Shown here piece after piece: positions 27,059-35,811 of a DNA stretch of 64,000 nt. The stretch is from Pseudomonas sediminis. Lineage in GTDB: Bacteria > Pseudomonadota > Gammaproteobacteria > Pseudomonadales > Pseudomonadaceae. Every line of letters begins with the position of its first letter. The first letter of the stretch is position 1. The notes below the pieces were generated by a model. The model saw only the letters and a list, made by a program, of their open reading frames with translations, made no database searches and was not told the DNA's origin. The stretch covers positions 62,001 to 126,000 of the forward strand of contig NZ_NIQU01000003.1 of NCBI RefSeq assembly GCF_002741105.1, in the 5' to 3' direction. The position numbers were made by a program, and so were the translations under genes.

Positions 27059-27574
27059 TCAGAAACTGTCGGTGGAGGTGAAGAGGCCGACGCGCAGGCC
27101 TTCGGCGCTGTAAATTTCACGGCCGTCGACGGATACGGTGCCATCGGCGATGCCGAGGATCAGCGAGCGGTTGATGGTGCGCTTGATGTGAATGTTGTAG
27201 GTGACTTTCTTGGCGGTCGGCAGTACCTGACCGAAGAATTTCACTTCGCCGCTACCCAGGGCGCGGCCGCGGCCGGGGTTGCCTTGCCAGCCGAGGTAGA
27301 AGCCGACCAGTTGCCACATGGCGTCGAGGCCGAGGCAGCCTGGCATTACCGGGTCGCCCTCGAAGTGACAGGCGAAGAACCACAGGTCCGGATTGATATC
27401 GAGCTCAGCGACGATTTCGCCCTTGCCGTACTTGCCGCCGGTTTCGCTGATGTGAGCGATGCGATCGATCATCAGCATGTTTGGGGCGGGCAGTTGCGCG
27501 TTCCCCGGGCCGAACAGTTCGCCGCGGCTGCAGGCGAGCAGATCTTCCCGGGTGTAGGCGTTTTGTCTTGTCAT
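27059..27574 (-). CDS. fabA: 3-hydroxydecanoyl-ACP dehydratase/isomerase
   Basis: 171-residue hotdog-fold enzyme that introduces the cis double bond in anaerobic unsaturated fatty acid synthesis. Active-site His70 lies in [15 protein letters not shown] and Asp84 in LGLDAMWQ, the same numbers as in the E. coli enzyme. GAGGAG precedes the ATG. First gene of fabAB; the upstream region carries a perfect palindrome (27708-27723) and a CRP/Vfr-like site, both candidates for lipid-responsive control. Confidence 0.98.
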   Translation of the reverse strand: MTRQNAYTREDLLACSRGELFGPGNAQLPAPNMLMIDRIAHISETGGKYGKGEIVAELDINPDLWFFACHFEGDPVMPGCLGLDAMWQLVGFYLGWQGNPGRGRALGSGEVKFFGQVLPTAKKVTYNIHIKRTINRSLILGIADGTVSVDGREIYSAEGLRVGLFTSTDSF

Positions 27575-27684
27575 GCGAGCTCCTCAATTGTCCCCACGCT
27601 TCTAAGGCTGGGCGAATCGTCCTGGCCGGCGACGTCTTTCTAAATGTAGGCGTCTGCCGGCAGCCTAGTCATAGACTGTTGCGT

Positions 27685-27723
27685 TGTGGTGAAAGTCACA
27701 GCGCAGTGAGTACAGTTGTACTC
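27685..27723 (-). promoter_or_regulatory. Operator region upstream of fabAB
   Basis: A perfect palindrome GAGTACA-GT-TGTACTC occupies 27708-27723. An extra half-site (TGTACTGA) follows it on the plus strand. Nearby, TGTGG-N6-TCACA (27685-27700) matches the CRP/Vfr consensus at nine of ten bases. The palindrome differs from the DesT site I remember, so the binding protein is not named. Confidence 0.55.
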
Positions 27724-27794
27724 TGCTGTACTGACGTTGTCACAGGCACAGCAGTTTCTCCTTGTAACCCTGCGCTGTCACGGGCGCTACTCGC

Positions 27795-29693
27795 CTATGG
27801 TCGGGCTGGCAGCCAGCGCAGCAGAATGCGTTGCAAATCTGCACGTTTGAACGGTTTTGCCAGGTAATCGTTCATTCCTGCTTCCAGGCAGGCTTCGCGG
27901 TCGCCCTGCAGGGCATTGGCGGTCAGGGCGATTATCGGCACCTGCTGGCATTGCTGGAGCTGGCGGATCTGCCGCGTCGCCTCGTAACCGTCCATCAGGG
28001 GCAGCCTGCAGTCCATCAGGATAGCGGCGTAATCGTGTCGGCTGCAGTTCTGTACGGCCTGCTGACCATCGCCGACCAGGCTGACCTGATAGCCCAGGCT
28101 GCGCAACATGGCCTCGATGACCGTCTGGTTGACCGGATTGTCCTCCACCAGCAACACCGACTGACCCTCGCCGCTACCCAGGTTCTGAGTGTCGCCGCTT
28201 TGTACGGGTTCGTTGCGGGCCAGAAAGGGCAGCGGTATTTCCAGGGTAAACACCGAGCCTGTGCCCAGTTGGCTTTCCGCGCGCAAGGTGCCGCCCATGC
28301 GCTCGGCCAGGGTGCGGGCGATCGGCAGGCCCAGGCCGGTGCCGCCGTAACGGCGGGAAATCGACGTGTCCGCCTGCTGGAAAGCATCGAACATATGCTC
28401 CAGGCGCTCGTCGTCGATGCCAATACCGCTGTCGCGCACGGCGCAGGTGAACCACAGCACCTGGTCGTCCAGCTGCTGCCAGCGGGTTTGCACAAGAATC
28501 TGGCCTTCTTCGGTGAACTTCAGTGCGTTGCCGATCAGGTTGACCAGAATCTGCCGGATGCGAGTGGGGTCACCGTGCACCTCCAACTGCTCCAGGCCTG
28601 GCTGGTTTTCCAGCAGCAGTTGCAGGCCGCGTTGCTGAGCGCTGTGCTGGAACACCTGAACCGAGCCCTGCAGCAGCTCCAGCAGGCTGAAGGGGATGGC
28701 CTCGAGCTCCAGTGCGCCGCGTTCGATCCGCGAGAAATCGAGAATATCGTTGATCACCTTGAGCAGGTGCTCGGTGGATTCGGTGGCCAGGGCGGCGTAT
28801 TCAGTCTGCTCGTCATTCAGGCTGGTGGTTTCCAGCAGTTGCAGCATGCCCAGTACGCCATTCATCGGCGTGCGCAGTTCGTGGCTCATCATCGCCAGGA
28901 AGTCGGATTTGGCGCGGTTGGCCTGCTCGGATTCCTCACGCGCCTGGATCAGCTCGGCAATCGCCTGTTGCTGCTCGTGACCGCTCTGCTCGAGGGCGCA
29001 GGCGAGGTTGTTGATATGCCGGGCGAGGTCGGTTAGCTCGTCATTACCACGCTCGATCAGCGAAGGGCGATAATCGCCGCTCTGGATGCGTTCCAGAGCT
29101 TGGCCCATGGCGCTCAACGGCTGAGCCAGACGCCTGGCCAGGCGCCTGGCGAGGAGAAAGGTCAGCAGCAGCGCCAACAGCGACAGAATCCCGGCCTTGA
29201 ACAGTATCTCCTGCTGACGCGTATTGAAGGTGTCATTGGACATGCCCACTACCACCCGGCCCAGGTAGCCGTCGCCGAGTGTCTTGCCCAAAGGTGGCAG
29301 CGCTTGCGTGCGGGCAGGCTGGCCTTGCAGGCGGATGGGGGCCTGGAACACCTCGACTTGCGGCGTGCTATGGCCTTGTTCTTTGGGGCGTTCGACATAC
29401 ACGAGAATGTTGTCGTCACGGTCGCGCACTTCGGCGAAGCGCACGTCGGGGGTGCTCAGGGTGGCACGCAGCAAGCTTTCCAGTGTGTTGAGGTTGTCGT
29501 TGAGCACGCCGTATTCGGTGGCCGGCGCCAGTTGATTGGCGATCAGCTGGCCGATATGGCCCTGCTCCAGGCGCAGGTCCTGCAGGCGGGTGAAGGTGAG
29601 AAAGCCGGTCAGCAGCAGGGTCAGCAGCAGGGCCGGGCCGACACTGATCAGCTGGGTGCGGGTGTGAATGTTCCAGCCGCGACGCTGGTTCAT
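27795..29693 (-). CDS. Hybrid sensor histidine kinase, PA1611-like
   Basis: 632 residues. Two membrane helices (about 15-37 and 165-187) flank a periplasmic CHASE8-like sensor ([26 protein letters not shown]). HAMP, HisKA ([17 protein letters not shown]), HATPase ([28 protein letters not shown]) and one receiver domain ([13 protein letters not shown]) follow. There is no Hpt domain, so it needs a separate phosphotransfer protein. Its place next to fabAB matches PA1611 of P. aeruginosa, which feeds HptB and binds RetS (known from that species). The start at the ATG 29693 leads straight into the first helix. Confidence 0.92.
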   Translation of the reverse strand: MNQRRGWNIHTRTQLISVGPALLLTLLLTGFLTFTRLQDLRLEQGHIGQLIANQLAPATEYGVLNDNLNTLESLLRATLSTPDVRFAEVRDRDDNILVYVERPKEQGHSTPQVEVFQAPIRLQGQPARTQALPPLGKTLGDGYLGRVVVGMSNDTFNTRQQEILFKAGILSLLALLLTFLLARRLARRLAQPLSAMGQALERIQSGDYRPSLIERGNDELTDLARHINNLACALEQSGHEQQQAIAELIQAREESEQANRAKSDFLAMMSHELRTPMNGVLGMLQLLETTSLNDEQTEYAALATESTEHLLKVINDILDFSRIERGALELEAIPFSLLELLQGSVQVFQHSAQQRGLQLLLENQPGLEQLEVHGDPTRIRQILVNLIGNALKFTEEGQILVQTRWQQLDDQVLWFTCAVRDSGIGIDDERLEHMFDAFQQADTSISRRYGGTGLGLPIARTLAERMGGTLRAESQLGTGSVFTLEIPLPFLARNEPVQSGDTQNLGSGEGQSVLLVEDNPVNQTVIEAMLRSLGYQVSLVGDGQQAVQNCSRHDYAAILMDCRLPLMDGYEATRQIRQLQQCQQVPIIALTANALQGDREACLEAGMNDYLAKPFKRADLQRILLRWLPARP

Positions 29694-29904
29694 GGCTCTA
29701 CCATCCTTGGAAAGCGGCGCTGCTGCCTGACGAGAGGTGCAGGGTGGGGGCAAGGGGCTGCCTGTGGGCACGAATCATCCTTGGCAATTAACGTCGATCC
29801 AGCATGTTAACCGACCCGACGCGCTTTGCCAGCGGCAGGTGTCTGCACTCTGCGGTAATTCTCGTTTGCCCCCCTTAACTGACGGCCAGCGCTGAACTTT
29901 TGCC

Positions 29905-29933
29905 CTGGCCGGGTACTCTCGGCTCCGTATAAT
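29905..29933 (+). promoter_or_regulatory. Sigma-70 promoter of gpsA
   Basis: Perfect -10 box TATAAT at 29928-29933, with a poor -35 (CTGGCC at 29905-29910) at 17-base spacing. The gpsA start is 43 bases after the -10 box. Confidence 0.55.
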
Positions 29934-29975
29934 GCACGCAGACCGCCATCACCAATGGCCTCATTCGGAAGACCT

Positions 29976-30998
29976 ATGACACAGCCCCAACCCATTGCTG
30001 TACTCGGCGGCGGCAGCTTCGGCACCGCTCTGGCCAACCTGCTGGCAGAGAACGGCCAACGCGTCCTGCAATGGATGCGTGACCCCGAGCAGGCCGAGCA
30101 GATGCGCCAGAGTGGCGAAAACCCGCGCTACCTGAAGGGCGTCAAGCTGCATAGCGGTATTGAGCCGACCAGTGACCTCAGTGGTGTACTGCAGCAGGCC
30201 GAGCTGGTGCTGGTCGCATTGCCTTCCAGCGCTTTGCGCGATGCTCTGCAACCGGTTACGCCACTGCTGGCAGGCAAGATGCTGATCAGCACCACCAAGG
30301 GCATCGAGGCCAAGACCTTCAAGCTGATGAGCCAGATTCTCGAGGAGATCGCTCCCGAGGCGCGCATTGGCGTGCTGTCCGGGCCGAACTTGGCCAAGGA
30401 AGTGGCTGATCACGCGCTGACCGCGACAGTGATCGCCAGTGAAGACGAAGAGCTGTGCTTGCGCGTGCAGCAGGCCTTGCATGGCCGGACCTTCCGCGTC
30501 TATGCCAGTGCCGACCGTTTCGGCGTCGAGCTCGGCGGCGCGTTGAAGAACGTTTACGCCATCATGTCCGGCATGGCGGCGGCGCTGGGCATGGGTGAGA
30601 ACACCAAAAGCATGCTGATTACCCGAGCCCTGGCGGAAATGACCCGTTTCGCGGTCAAGCTCGGCGCCAACCCGATGACGTTTCTCGGCCTGGCTGGCGT
30701 CGGCGATCTGATCGTCACCTGTTCGTCACCGAAGAGCCGCAACTATCAGGTCGGCTTCGCCCTGGGCGAAGGTCTCAGCCTAGACGACGCGGTGCAGCGC
30801 CTTGGCGAAGTCGCCGAAGGGGTCAATACGCTGAAGGTGCTCAAGGCCCGTGCTGAAGAACTGGACGTATACATGCCGCTGGTCGCTGGCCTGCATGCCA
30901 TCCTCTTCGAGGGGCGTACGCTGGCTCAGGTCATCGAATTGCTGATGCTCGGTGAACCCAAGACCGACGTCGATTTCATCCCCACTGCAGGTTTCTGA
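29976..30998 (+). CDS. gpsA: Glycerol-3-phosphate dehydrogenase [NAD(P)+]
   Basis: 340-residue cytosolic enzyme that reduces dihydroxyacetone phosphate to sn-glycerol-3-phosphate, the backbone for phospholipids. The N-terminal nucleotide-binding motif is [19 protein letters not shown]. The catalytic Lys region is [17 protein letters not shown], and the [18 protein letters not shown] motif is typical of the family. The start is the ATG at 29976 after GGAAG rather than the longer upstream frame. Two small genes follow in the same direction. Confidence 0.98.
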   Translation: MTQPQPIAVLGGGSFGTALANLLAENGQRVLQWMRDPEQAEQMRQSGENPRYLKGVKLHSGIEPTSDLSGVLQQAELVLVALPSSALRDALQPVTPLLAGKMLISTTKGIEAKTFKLMSQILEEIAPEARIGVLSGPNLAKEVADHALTATVIASEDEELCLRVQQALHGRTFRVYASADRFGVELGGALKNVYAIMSGMAAALGMGENTKSMLITRALAEMTRFAVKLGANPMTFLGLAGVGDLIVTCSSPKSRNYQVGFALGEGLSLDDAVQRLGEVAEGVNTLKVLKARAEELDVYMPLVAGLHAILFEGRTLAQVIELLMLGEPKTDVDFIPTAGF

Positions 30999-31027
30999 AC
31001 CCGGTAGCCAATCAAGGAGAGTGACTC

Positions 31028-31375
31028 ATGAGCGATGAAAAGCAGGAATTGGCGCGTGAATCGATTCTGTTGCGCATTCTGTGGATGCTGATCTTTCTCA
31101 TCATCTGGCAGTTGGCCGAATTGCTGCTCGGCGCCGTGGTGCTGCTGCAACTTGGTTATCGCCTGTTCTACGACGCGCCGAACGCCAGCCTGCTTGGCTT
31201 TGGCGACAGCCTCAGCCAGTACCTGGCGCAGATCGGTCGTTTCGGCACCTTCAATACCGATGAAAAACCCTGGCCGTTCGCCGATTGGCCAACGCCGCGT
31301 GCACCTGAAGGCGAAACCGCGCACAGCATTCCCCCTGCGCCGCATCCAGTGCGCGACGAGGAGCCAAAGCTGTGA
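31028..31375 (+). CDS. DUF4389 membrane protein
   Basis: 115 residues. One long hydrophobic segment (about 18-44, RILWMLIFLIIWQLAELLLGAVVLLQLGYRLFY) probably forms one or two membrane helices, followed by a cytosolic tail with the conserved LSQYLAQIGRFGTFNTDEKPWPFADWP. This is the DUF4389 family, with no known function. AAGGAGAG precedes the ATG. The stop overlaps the GTG start of sixA by four bases. Confidence 0.88.
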   Translation: MSDEKQELARESILLRILWMLIFLIIWQLAELLLGAVVLLQLGYRLFYDAPNASLLGFGDSLSQYLAQIGRFGTFNTDEKPWPFADWPTPRAPEGETAHSIPPAPHPVRDEEPKL

Positions 31376-31830
31376 GGTTATGGCTGCTGCGCCATGGTGA
31401 GGCCGAGCCACAGGCGGCCAGCGATGCTGCGCGCGAGCTCACCGCTCATGGTCGCAAGGAAGTGCAGCAGGCCGCGGCTCAGCTCGCCGGCCGGCCGCTG
31501 ACTGCCATCGTCGCCAGCCCCTATGTGCGTGCCCAGCAGACTGCCGAGCTGGTACGCAGCGAACTGGGGTTCACTGGCAAGATAAACACCGTGACCTGGC
31601 TGACGCCCGATAGCGATCCCCGTGAAGCCCTGAAGTATCTCGATGAGCGTGAGCGCGCAGAGGTGCTGCTGGTCAGCCATCAGCCATTGATCGGCGCACT
31701 GGGCGGGTTGCTGGTGCACGGTCACCGGCAGGAACCACTACCTATGCGCACTGCCAGCCTGGCTGAGCTGGAAGGTGATATCCCGGCTGCCGGGCTGATG
31801 GAGCTTCTGGCGCTGATCCACCCCCGTTGA
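31372..31830 (+). CDS. sixA: Phosphohistidine phosphatase SixA
   Basis: 152-residue member of the histidine phosphatase superfamily. The RHG motif is at the very N-terminus (RLWLLRHGEAE, catalytic His8), with the second His in LLVSHQPLIGAL. SixA removes phosphate from Hpt-type histidines or from PtsH-family proteins and so damps phosphorelays. The GTG start overlaps the DUF4389 stop (GTGA). Two hybrid kinases in this window depend on Hpt phosphotransfer, but no direct link is shown. Confidence 0.92.
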   Translation: MRLWLLRHGEAEPQAASDAARELTAHGRKEVQQAAAQLAGRPLTAIVASPYVRAQQTAELVRSELGFTGKINTVTWLTPDSDPREALKYLDERERAEVLLVSHQPLIGALGGLLVHGHRQEPLPMRTASLAELEGDIPAAGLMELLALIHPR

Positions 31831-31929
31831 CCCTTCGCTCTGTGGCGCCGCTTGTGGCGTCACAGCTGCGTCATGCCTGGCTTGTCGCGCTTTGGCGGCA
31901 AATGTTCCAGGCGAGAAACATTTCTTAAC

Positions 31930-31980
31930 TTGCACCTCTTTTGTCTGCGTGGAATATTCAACCAAGCAAGTGCTTGGTTG
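31930..31980 (+). promoter_or_regulatory. Promoter with a 22-base palindromic operator before the acyl-CoA ligase gene
   Basis: TTGCAC (31930-31935), a 17-base gap and AATATT (31953-31958) form a plausible sigma-70 promoter. Directly after it come perfect ten-base arms CAACCAAGCA (31959-31968) and TGCTTGGTTG (31971-31980) with a two-base centre. The palindrome covers the expected transcription start, typical of a TetR-family repressor site. Confidence 0.7.
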
Positions 31981-32012
31981 ATTCCTACAAAAACAACAAA
32001 GGAGGAAGCCCT

Positions 32013-33680
32013 GTGGCTGATGCAATCCGTTTGCCGCTCGAGCTGTTTTACGAACGTGAAGCAAGGCACCCGAACAAACGCTACATGGTGCAACCTTTGG
32101 GGGGCGGCCAGCTGCTGGAGCTGAGCTGGGCCGATGTCGGTGAGCAGGCTCGTCGCGTAGCCAGTTGGTTGCGCAGTCGCGAGCTGCCACAGGGTAGCCG
32201 CATCGCCATCATCTCCAAGAACTGCGCGCACTGGATCGTTGCCGATCTGGCGATCTGGATGGCGGGCCACGTTTCGGTACCGTTGTATCCCAACCTGACC
32301 GCCGACTCCATGCGCCAGGTGCTGGAGCATTCAGAAGCTGCGTTGGCCTTCGTCGGCAAGCTCGATGACTGGGCGTCGATGGCGCCGGGTTTGCCGCAGG
32401 GCTTGCCGACCGTGAGCCTGCCGTTGCATCCGCAGGGCAGCTTCGACTACAGCTGGGATGACCTGCAGCGCAGCGCGCCGATCCAGGACGATCCCAAACC
32501 CGCAGCCAACCAGCTGGCCACCATCATCTACACCTCCGGCACCACCGGCACGCCCAAGGGCGTGATGCACAACTTCTCCAATTTCGGCTTCGCCGCCAGC
32601 AATGCCATCAAGCTGTTCGGTGTGGGCGAGGATGATCGGCTGATCTCCTACCTGCCGCTGTGTCACGTGGCCGAGCGCATGTTCGTCGAGTTAGCGTCCA
32701 TCTACGCGGGGCAGACGATCTTCTTTGCCGAGAGCCTGGATACCTTTCTGGAGGACCTCAAACGCGCGCGGCCGACCGTCATGTTCGGCGTGCCGCGTAT
32801 CTGGACCAAGTTCCAGATGGGCGTGTACAGCAAGATGCCGGCGCAGAAGCTCGAGCGTCTGCTGCGGCTGCCAATCATCGGCCATTTCATCGGTCGTAAG
32901 GTACTCGCCGGCCTTGGCCTGGACGCCATTCGCTACGCGCTGTCCGGCGCCGCGCCAGTGCCTGAAACACTGCTCAACTGGTATCGCCGCCTAGGCATGG
33001 AGATCCAGGAGGTTTATGGCATGACCGAGAACTGTGGTTACTCCCACGTCTGTTTGCCAGGCAAGTTCAAGCAGGGCTGGATTGGCCAGAACAACCCCGG
33101 TGTCGAGGTGCGCATCGCCGAGGATGGCGAAGTTCAGGTGCGCAGTGGCGCGACCATGCAGGGCTACTTCAAGGACCCGATGAAGACCGCCGAGACGCTG
33201 ACTGACGACGGCTTCCTGCGCACTGGGGACAAAGGCGAGCAGGACGCCGAAGGTAACCTGCGTCTTACCGGGCGTATCAAGGAAATCTTCAAGACCAGCA
33301 AGGGCAAGTATGTCGCGCCGGCACCGATCGAAAATCGCATCGGTGAACACTCGCGTATCGAGCAGGTGTGCGTGGTCGGCGACGGCCTGCCGCAACCCAT
33401 CGCTCTGTGCGTGCTCTCTGATGTGGGGCGCCAGGAGGCGGCCAATGACAGCCGCGATGAGCTTGAAAGCAGCCTCAAGGCCTTGCTCGCCGAGGTCAAT
33501 GGTCGTCTCGATCATCATGAGCGGCTGCAAGGTCTGGTGCTGGTCAAGGAGGTCTGGGCGGTGGAAAACGGTTTCCTCACCCCAACCCTGAAGATCAAGC
33601 GCGCGGTGATCGAAGGCACCTACGGCGAGCGTTTCGCCGAATGGCAGCAGCGCAGCGAAGCCGTGCTCTGGCACGATTGA
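32013..33680 (+). CDS. AMP-binding acyl-CoA synthetase (long-chain type)
   Basis: 555-residue ligase of the ANL superfamily that activates a carboxylic acid to acyl-AMP and then acyl-CoA. The phosphate-binding loop is TIIYTSGTTGTPKGVMHNF, with SYLPLCHVAERMF, the YGMTENCGYSH motif and GFLRTGDKGEQD following in the usual order. The start is the GTG at 32013 placed after GGAGGAA, not the upstream ATG. A thioesterase gene follows 53 bases later. The palindromic operator suggests induction by an acyl-CoA through a TetR regulator. The chain-length preference cannot be read from sequence. Confidence 0.92.
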   Translation: MADAIRLPLELFYEREARHPNKRYMVQPLGGGQLLELSWADVGEQARRVASWLRSRELPQGSRIAIISKNCAHWIVADLAIWMAGHVSVPLYPNLTADSMRQVLEHSEAALAFVGKLDDWASMAPGLPQGLPTVSLPLHPQGSFDYSWDDLQRSAPIQDDPKPAANQLATIIYTSGTTGTPKGVMHNFSNFGFAASNAIKLFGVGEDDRLISYLPLCHVAERMFVELASIYAGQTIFFAESLDTFLEDLKRARPTVMFGVPRIWTKFQMGVYSKMPAQKLERLLRLPIIGHFIGRKVLAGLGLDAIRYALSGAAPVPETLLNWYRRLGMEIQEVYGMTENCGYSHVCLPGKFKQGWIGQNNPGVEVRIAEDGEVQVRSGATMQGYFKDPMKTAETLTDDGFLRTGDKGEQDAEGNLRLTGRIKEIFKTSKGKYVAPAPIENRIGEHSRIEQVCVVGDGLPQPIALCVLSDVGRQEAANDSRDELESSLKALLAEVNGRLDHHERLQGLVLVKEVWAVENGFLTPTLKIKRAVIEGTYGERFAEWQQRSEAVLWHD

Positions 33681-33688
33681 GCATCAGT

Positions 33689-33707
33689 GGGCCGGGCTGA
33701 CCGGCCC
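33689..33707 (+). terminator. Possible weak terminator or attenuating hairpin
   Basis: Seven-base stem GGGCCGG / CCGGCCC with a five-base loop between the ligase and thioesterase genes. Only TTT follows after two G, so it may reduce rather than stop transcription. Confidence 0.35.
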
Positions 33708-33733
33708 GGTTTCAACGGACAAGGAACACGCTC

Positions 33734-34177
33734 ATGGGATTGTGGCAACGAACACCCGATATCGATGCACTCAACGCGACCTTGAAAAACAGCATTGGCG
33801 AGGTGCTGGACATTCGTTTCGACGCCTTCGACGACGAGTCGCTCAGCGCCAGCATGGTGATCGACTCGCGTACCCATCAGCCTTACGGCCTGCTGCATGG
33901 TGGCGCCTCTGTGGTGCTGGCGGAAACCCTCGGCTCCACCGCCAGCTACCTGTGTATCGACAGCAGCCGTTTCTACTGTGTCGGCCTGGAGGTCAATGCC
34001 AACCATCTGCGCGGTTTGCGCAGTGGGCGCGTGCATGCCGTGGCGCGGCCGGTGCACCTGGGCCGCACCACGCATGTCTGGGACATTCGCCTGAGTGGCG
34101 ATGACGGCAAGGCCAGTTGCATCTCGCGGCTGACCATGGCCATCGTGCCTCTGGGTGAGCAACCGCCGAAATTATGA
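33734..34177 (+). CDS. Hotdog-fold thioesterase, PaaI family
   Basis: 147 residues. The hotdog signature is YGLLHGGASVVLAETLGSTASYL with the active-site region HGG, followed by the beta strands GLEVNANHLRGLRSGRV and VWDIRLSGDDG. Family members hydrolyse aryl- or acyl-CoA to free acid and CoA. It lies behind the acyl-CoA ligase gene, so it may reset trapped CoA. AAGGAACACGCTC precedes the ATG. Confidence 0.9.
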   Translation: MGLWQRTPDIDALNATLKNSIGEVLDIRFDAFDDESLSASMVIDSRTHQPYGLLHGGASVVLAETLGSTASYLCIDSSRFYCVGLEVNANHLRGLRSGRVHAVARPVHLGRTTHVWDIRLSGDDGKASCISRLTMAIVPLGEQPPKL

Positions 34178-34212
34178 TTTTCGGCCTGCAATTTCATCCA
34201 AGATTTGCCTGG

Positions 34213-34240
34213 TCCATGGCGCTACAGTACGCGCCATGGA
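34213..34240. promoter_or_regulatory. Inverted repeat spanning the start codon of the AraC-type gene
   Basis: Perfect ten-base arms TCCATGGCGC (34213-34222) and GCGCCATGGA (34231-34240) with an eight-base spacer. The second arm contains the ATG of the regulator (34236-34238), and no Shine-Dalgarno site is visible. It may be an autoregulatory operator or an RNA hairpin hiding the start. Confidence 0.6.
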
Positions 34241-35039
34241 TCACATCACTCACATTCAAAGCAGCTTGCCCGGCGTTCGTCTGATCGACGCCGAGTACCG
34301 CCGCTTCGCCTTTCCCCGGCATTTTCATCTGGAATACCACGTCGGCCTGCTGATCCAGGGACAGCATCGCTACGCCTATGGCGGCGAGCGCCGGCATGTC
34401 GGAGCAGGGGACGTACTGTTGATGGCGCCGGAGGGGATTCATGACGGCGCCTGCCTGGATGGCCAGAGTTACCGCATCCGGGTGATGGCGTTCGATCCTT
34501 CCTGGCTGGATGAAGCCAGTCGGACCTTGAGTGACGGTCGTCAGGGCGCGCCAAGACTGATCACCAGCAGCTTGCGTCATCCTTTGCTGTCGCAGCACCT
34601 GCAGCGATTTCATGCGGCGATGCTGGAAGGCTCGCAACTGGCCCAGGAAGAAGCGCTCTGGCAGGCGCTGGCCCATTTGCTGGAGATGGGCTCGACGCTG
34701 CGTGTCAGCGCGCCACATCGCGTCTTCGATCAGCAAACCTGGCAGCGTCTGCGCGATTGGCTGGAGAGCCGTCTGGACGATCCGCCAACGCTGGAGGAAA
34801 TCGCCACCTTCTGCGCCATGAGCCCTTGGCAAGCGTTGCGGCGTTTCCGCGAGCACACCGGCTTGCCACCGCACCAGTGGCTGACGCAGCTGCGTTTGCA
34901 GCGGGCATTGCCGCTGGTGCTGGCAGGTGAGCCTCTGAGCGAGATCGCCTTGCGCCTGGGCTTCTACGACCAGGCGCATTTCTCGCGGTTGTTTCGCCGC
35001 ACCTACGGTCTGCCACCGGCGCGTCTGCGTCAGGGCTGA
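34236..35039 (+). CDS. AraC family transcriptional regulator
   Basis: 267 residues: an N-terminal cupin-like sensing domain (FAFPRHFHLEYHVGLLIQG, GDVLLMAPEGIHDG) of the AraC_binding type, and a C-terminal double helix-turn-helix (LEEIATFCAMSPWQALRRFREHTG and LSEIALRLGFYDQAHFSRLFRRTYGLPPARLRQ). It is followed after 40 bases by a LysE-type exporter, the pairing usual for AraC activators of amino-acid efflux. The start ATG lies inside a strong inverted repeat and lacks a ribosome site, so leaderless translation is possible; the upstream in-frame GTG at 34155 is less likely. Confidence 0.88.
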   Translation: MDHITHIQSSLPGVRLIDAEYRRFAFPRHFHLEYHVGLLIQGQHRYAYGGERRHVGAGDVLLMAPEGIHDGACLDGQSYRIRVMAFDPSWLDEASRTLSDGRQGAPRLITSSLRHPLLSQHLQRFHAAMLEGSQLAQEEALWQALAHLLEMGSTLRVSAPHRVFDQQTWQRLRDWLESRLDDPPTLEEIATFCAMSPWQALRRFREHTGLPPHQWLTQLRLQRALPLVLAGEPLSEIALRLGFYDQAHFSRLFRRTYGLPPARLRQG

Positions 35040-35079
35040 CCCACTCACACATCCCGTTTTCATTTTCCTGGAGATCACC

Positions 35080-35712
35080 ATGCAGGAGACGTCCGTCTTG
35101 CTGTCGCTGGCTGCCGTGTTCGCGGTGGCCCTTATCAGCCCTGGCCCGGATGTGGCGCTGGTGGTGCGCACCGCCCTGCATCAAGGGCAGCGTGCAGGCT
35201 TGCTCAGTGCGCTTGGGCTGGCGTGCGGCATTCTTCTGCATGGCACACTGGTGCTCAGTGGCGTGGCTTTGCTGCTCAGTCGCACAGAATGGTTGTTCGA
35301 CCTGGTGCAGATCGGTGGCGCGCTTTATCTGGGCTGGCTGGGCATTGGTGCGGTGCGGTCCTGGTGGCGTGGCGGCGCCGGGCCAACACGGTTGGAGGGC
35401 GAACTGGCGCCTTCGCTGTTCGGTCCCTGGCTGCGCGGTGTATTCACCAACCTGGGCAACCCCAAGGCACTGGTGTTCTTCCTGGCGCTGCTCAGCAGTC
35501 TGGTGCCGGCGGACATGTCGCTACCCGGCAAGGTGGCCTGTGCTGCTCTGTTGTTTGGCCTGAGCCTGTTCTGGTTTGGCCTGCTCGGTATGACCCTGAG
35601 CCGACCGCTGATGCGTCAGCGTCTGCTGCAGGTAGCGCCAACCATCGACTTTGTTTGCGGTCTGGTGTTTCTGCTGGTAGCGGCCAGCATCGTCGGGCGC
35701 CTGCTGCTATAG
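35080..35712 (+). CDS. LysE family amino-acid exporter
   Basis: 210 residues with about six membrane helices. The family signature AVALISPGPDVALVVRTALHQGQRAGLLSALGLACGILLH is at the N-terminus, and the second half has NLGNPKALVFFLALLSSLVP. LysE/RhtB proteins export amino acids such as lysine, homoserine or threonine by proton antiport. The specific substrate is unknown. TGGAG precedes the ATG. The AraC-type gene directly upstream is its likely regulator. Confidence 0.92.
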   Translation: MQETSVLLSLAAVFAVALISPGPDVALVVRTALHQGQRAGLLSALGLACGILLHGTLVLSGVALLLSRTEWLFDLVQIGGALYLGWLGIGAVRSWWRGGAGPTRLEGELAPSLFGPWLRGVFTNLGNPKALVFFLALLSSLVPADMSLPGKVACAALLFGLSLFWFGLLGMTLSRPLMRQRLLQVAPTIDFVCGLVFLLVAASIVGRLLL

Positions 35713-35811
35713 CCCTGACCATTGCACCGCTATCAATGGCCGTTACGGTCATTGCCACTGCTGCGCAGCTGCCGGAGAATCCGGGCACATTCGCCTTATC
35801 GAGTTTGATGC

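Noticed and set aside
27708..27723. DesT or FabR operator
   Set aside because: The dyad sequence differs from the DesT and E. coli FabR sites I remember, so naming the regulator would be a guess.
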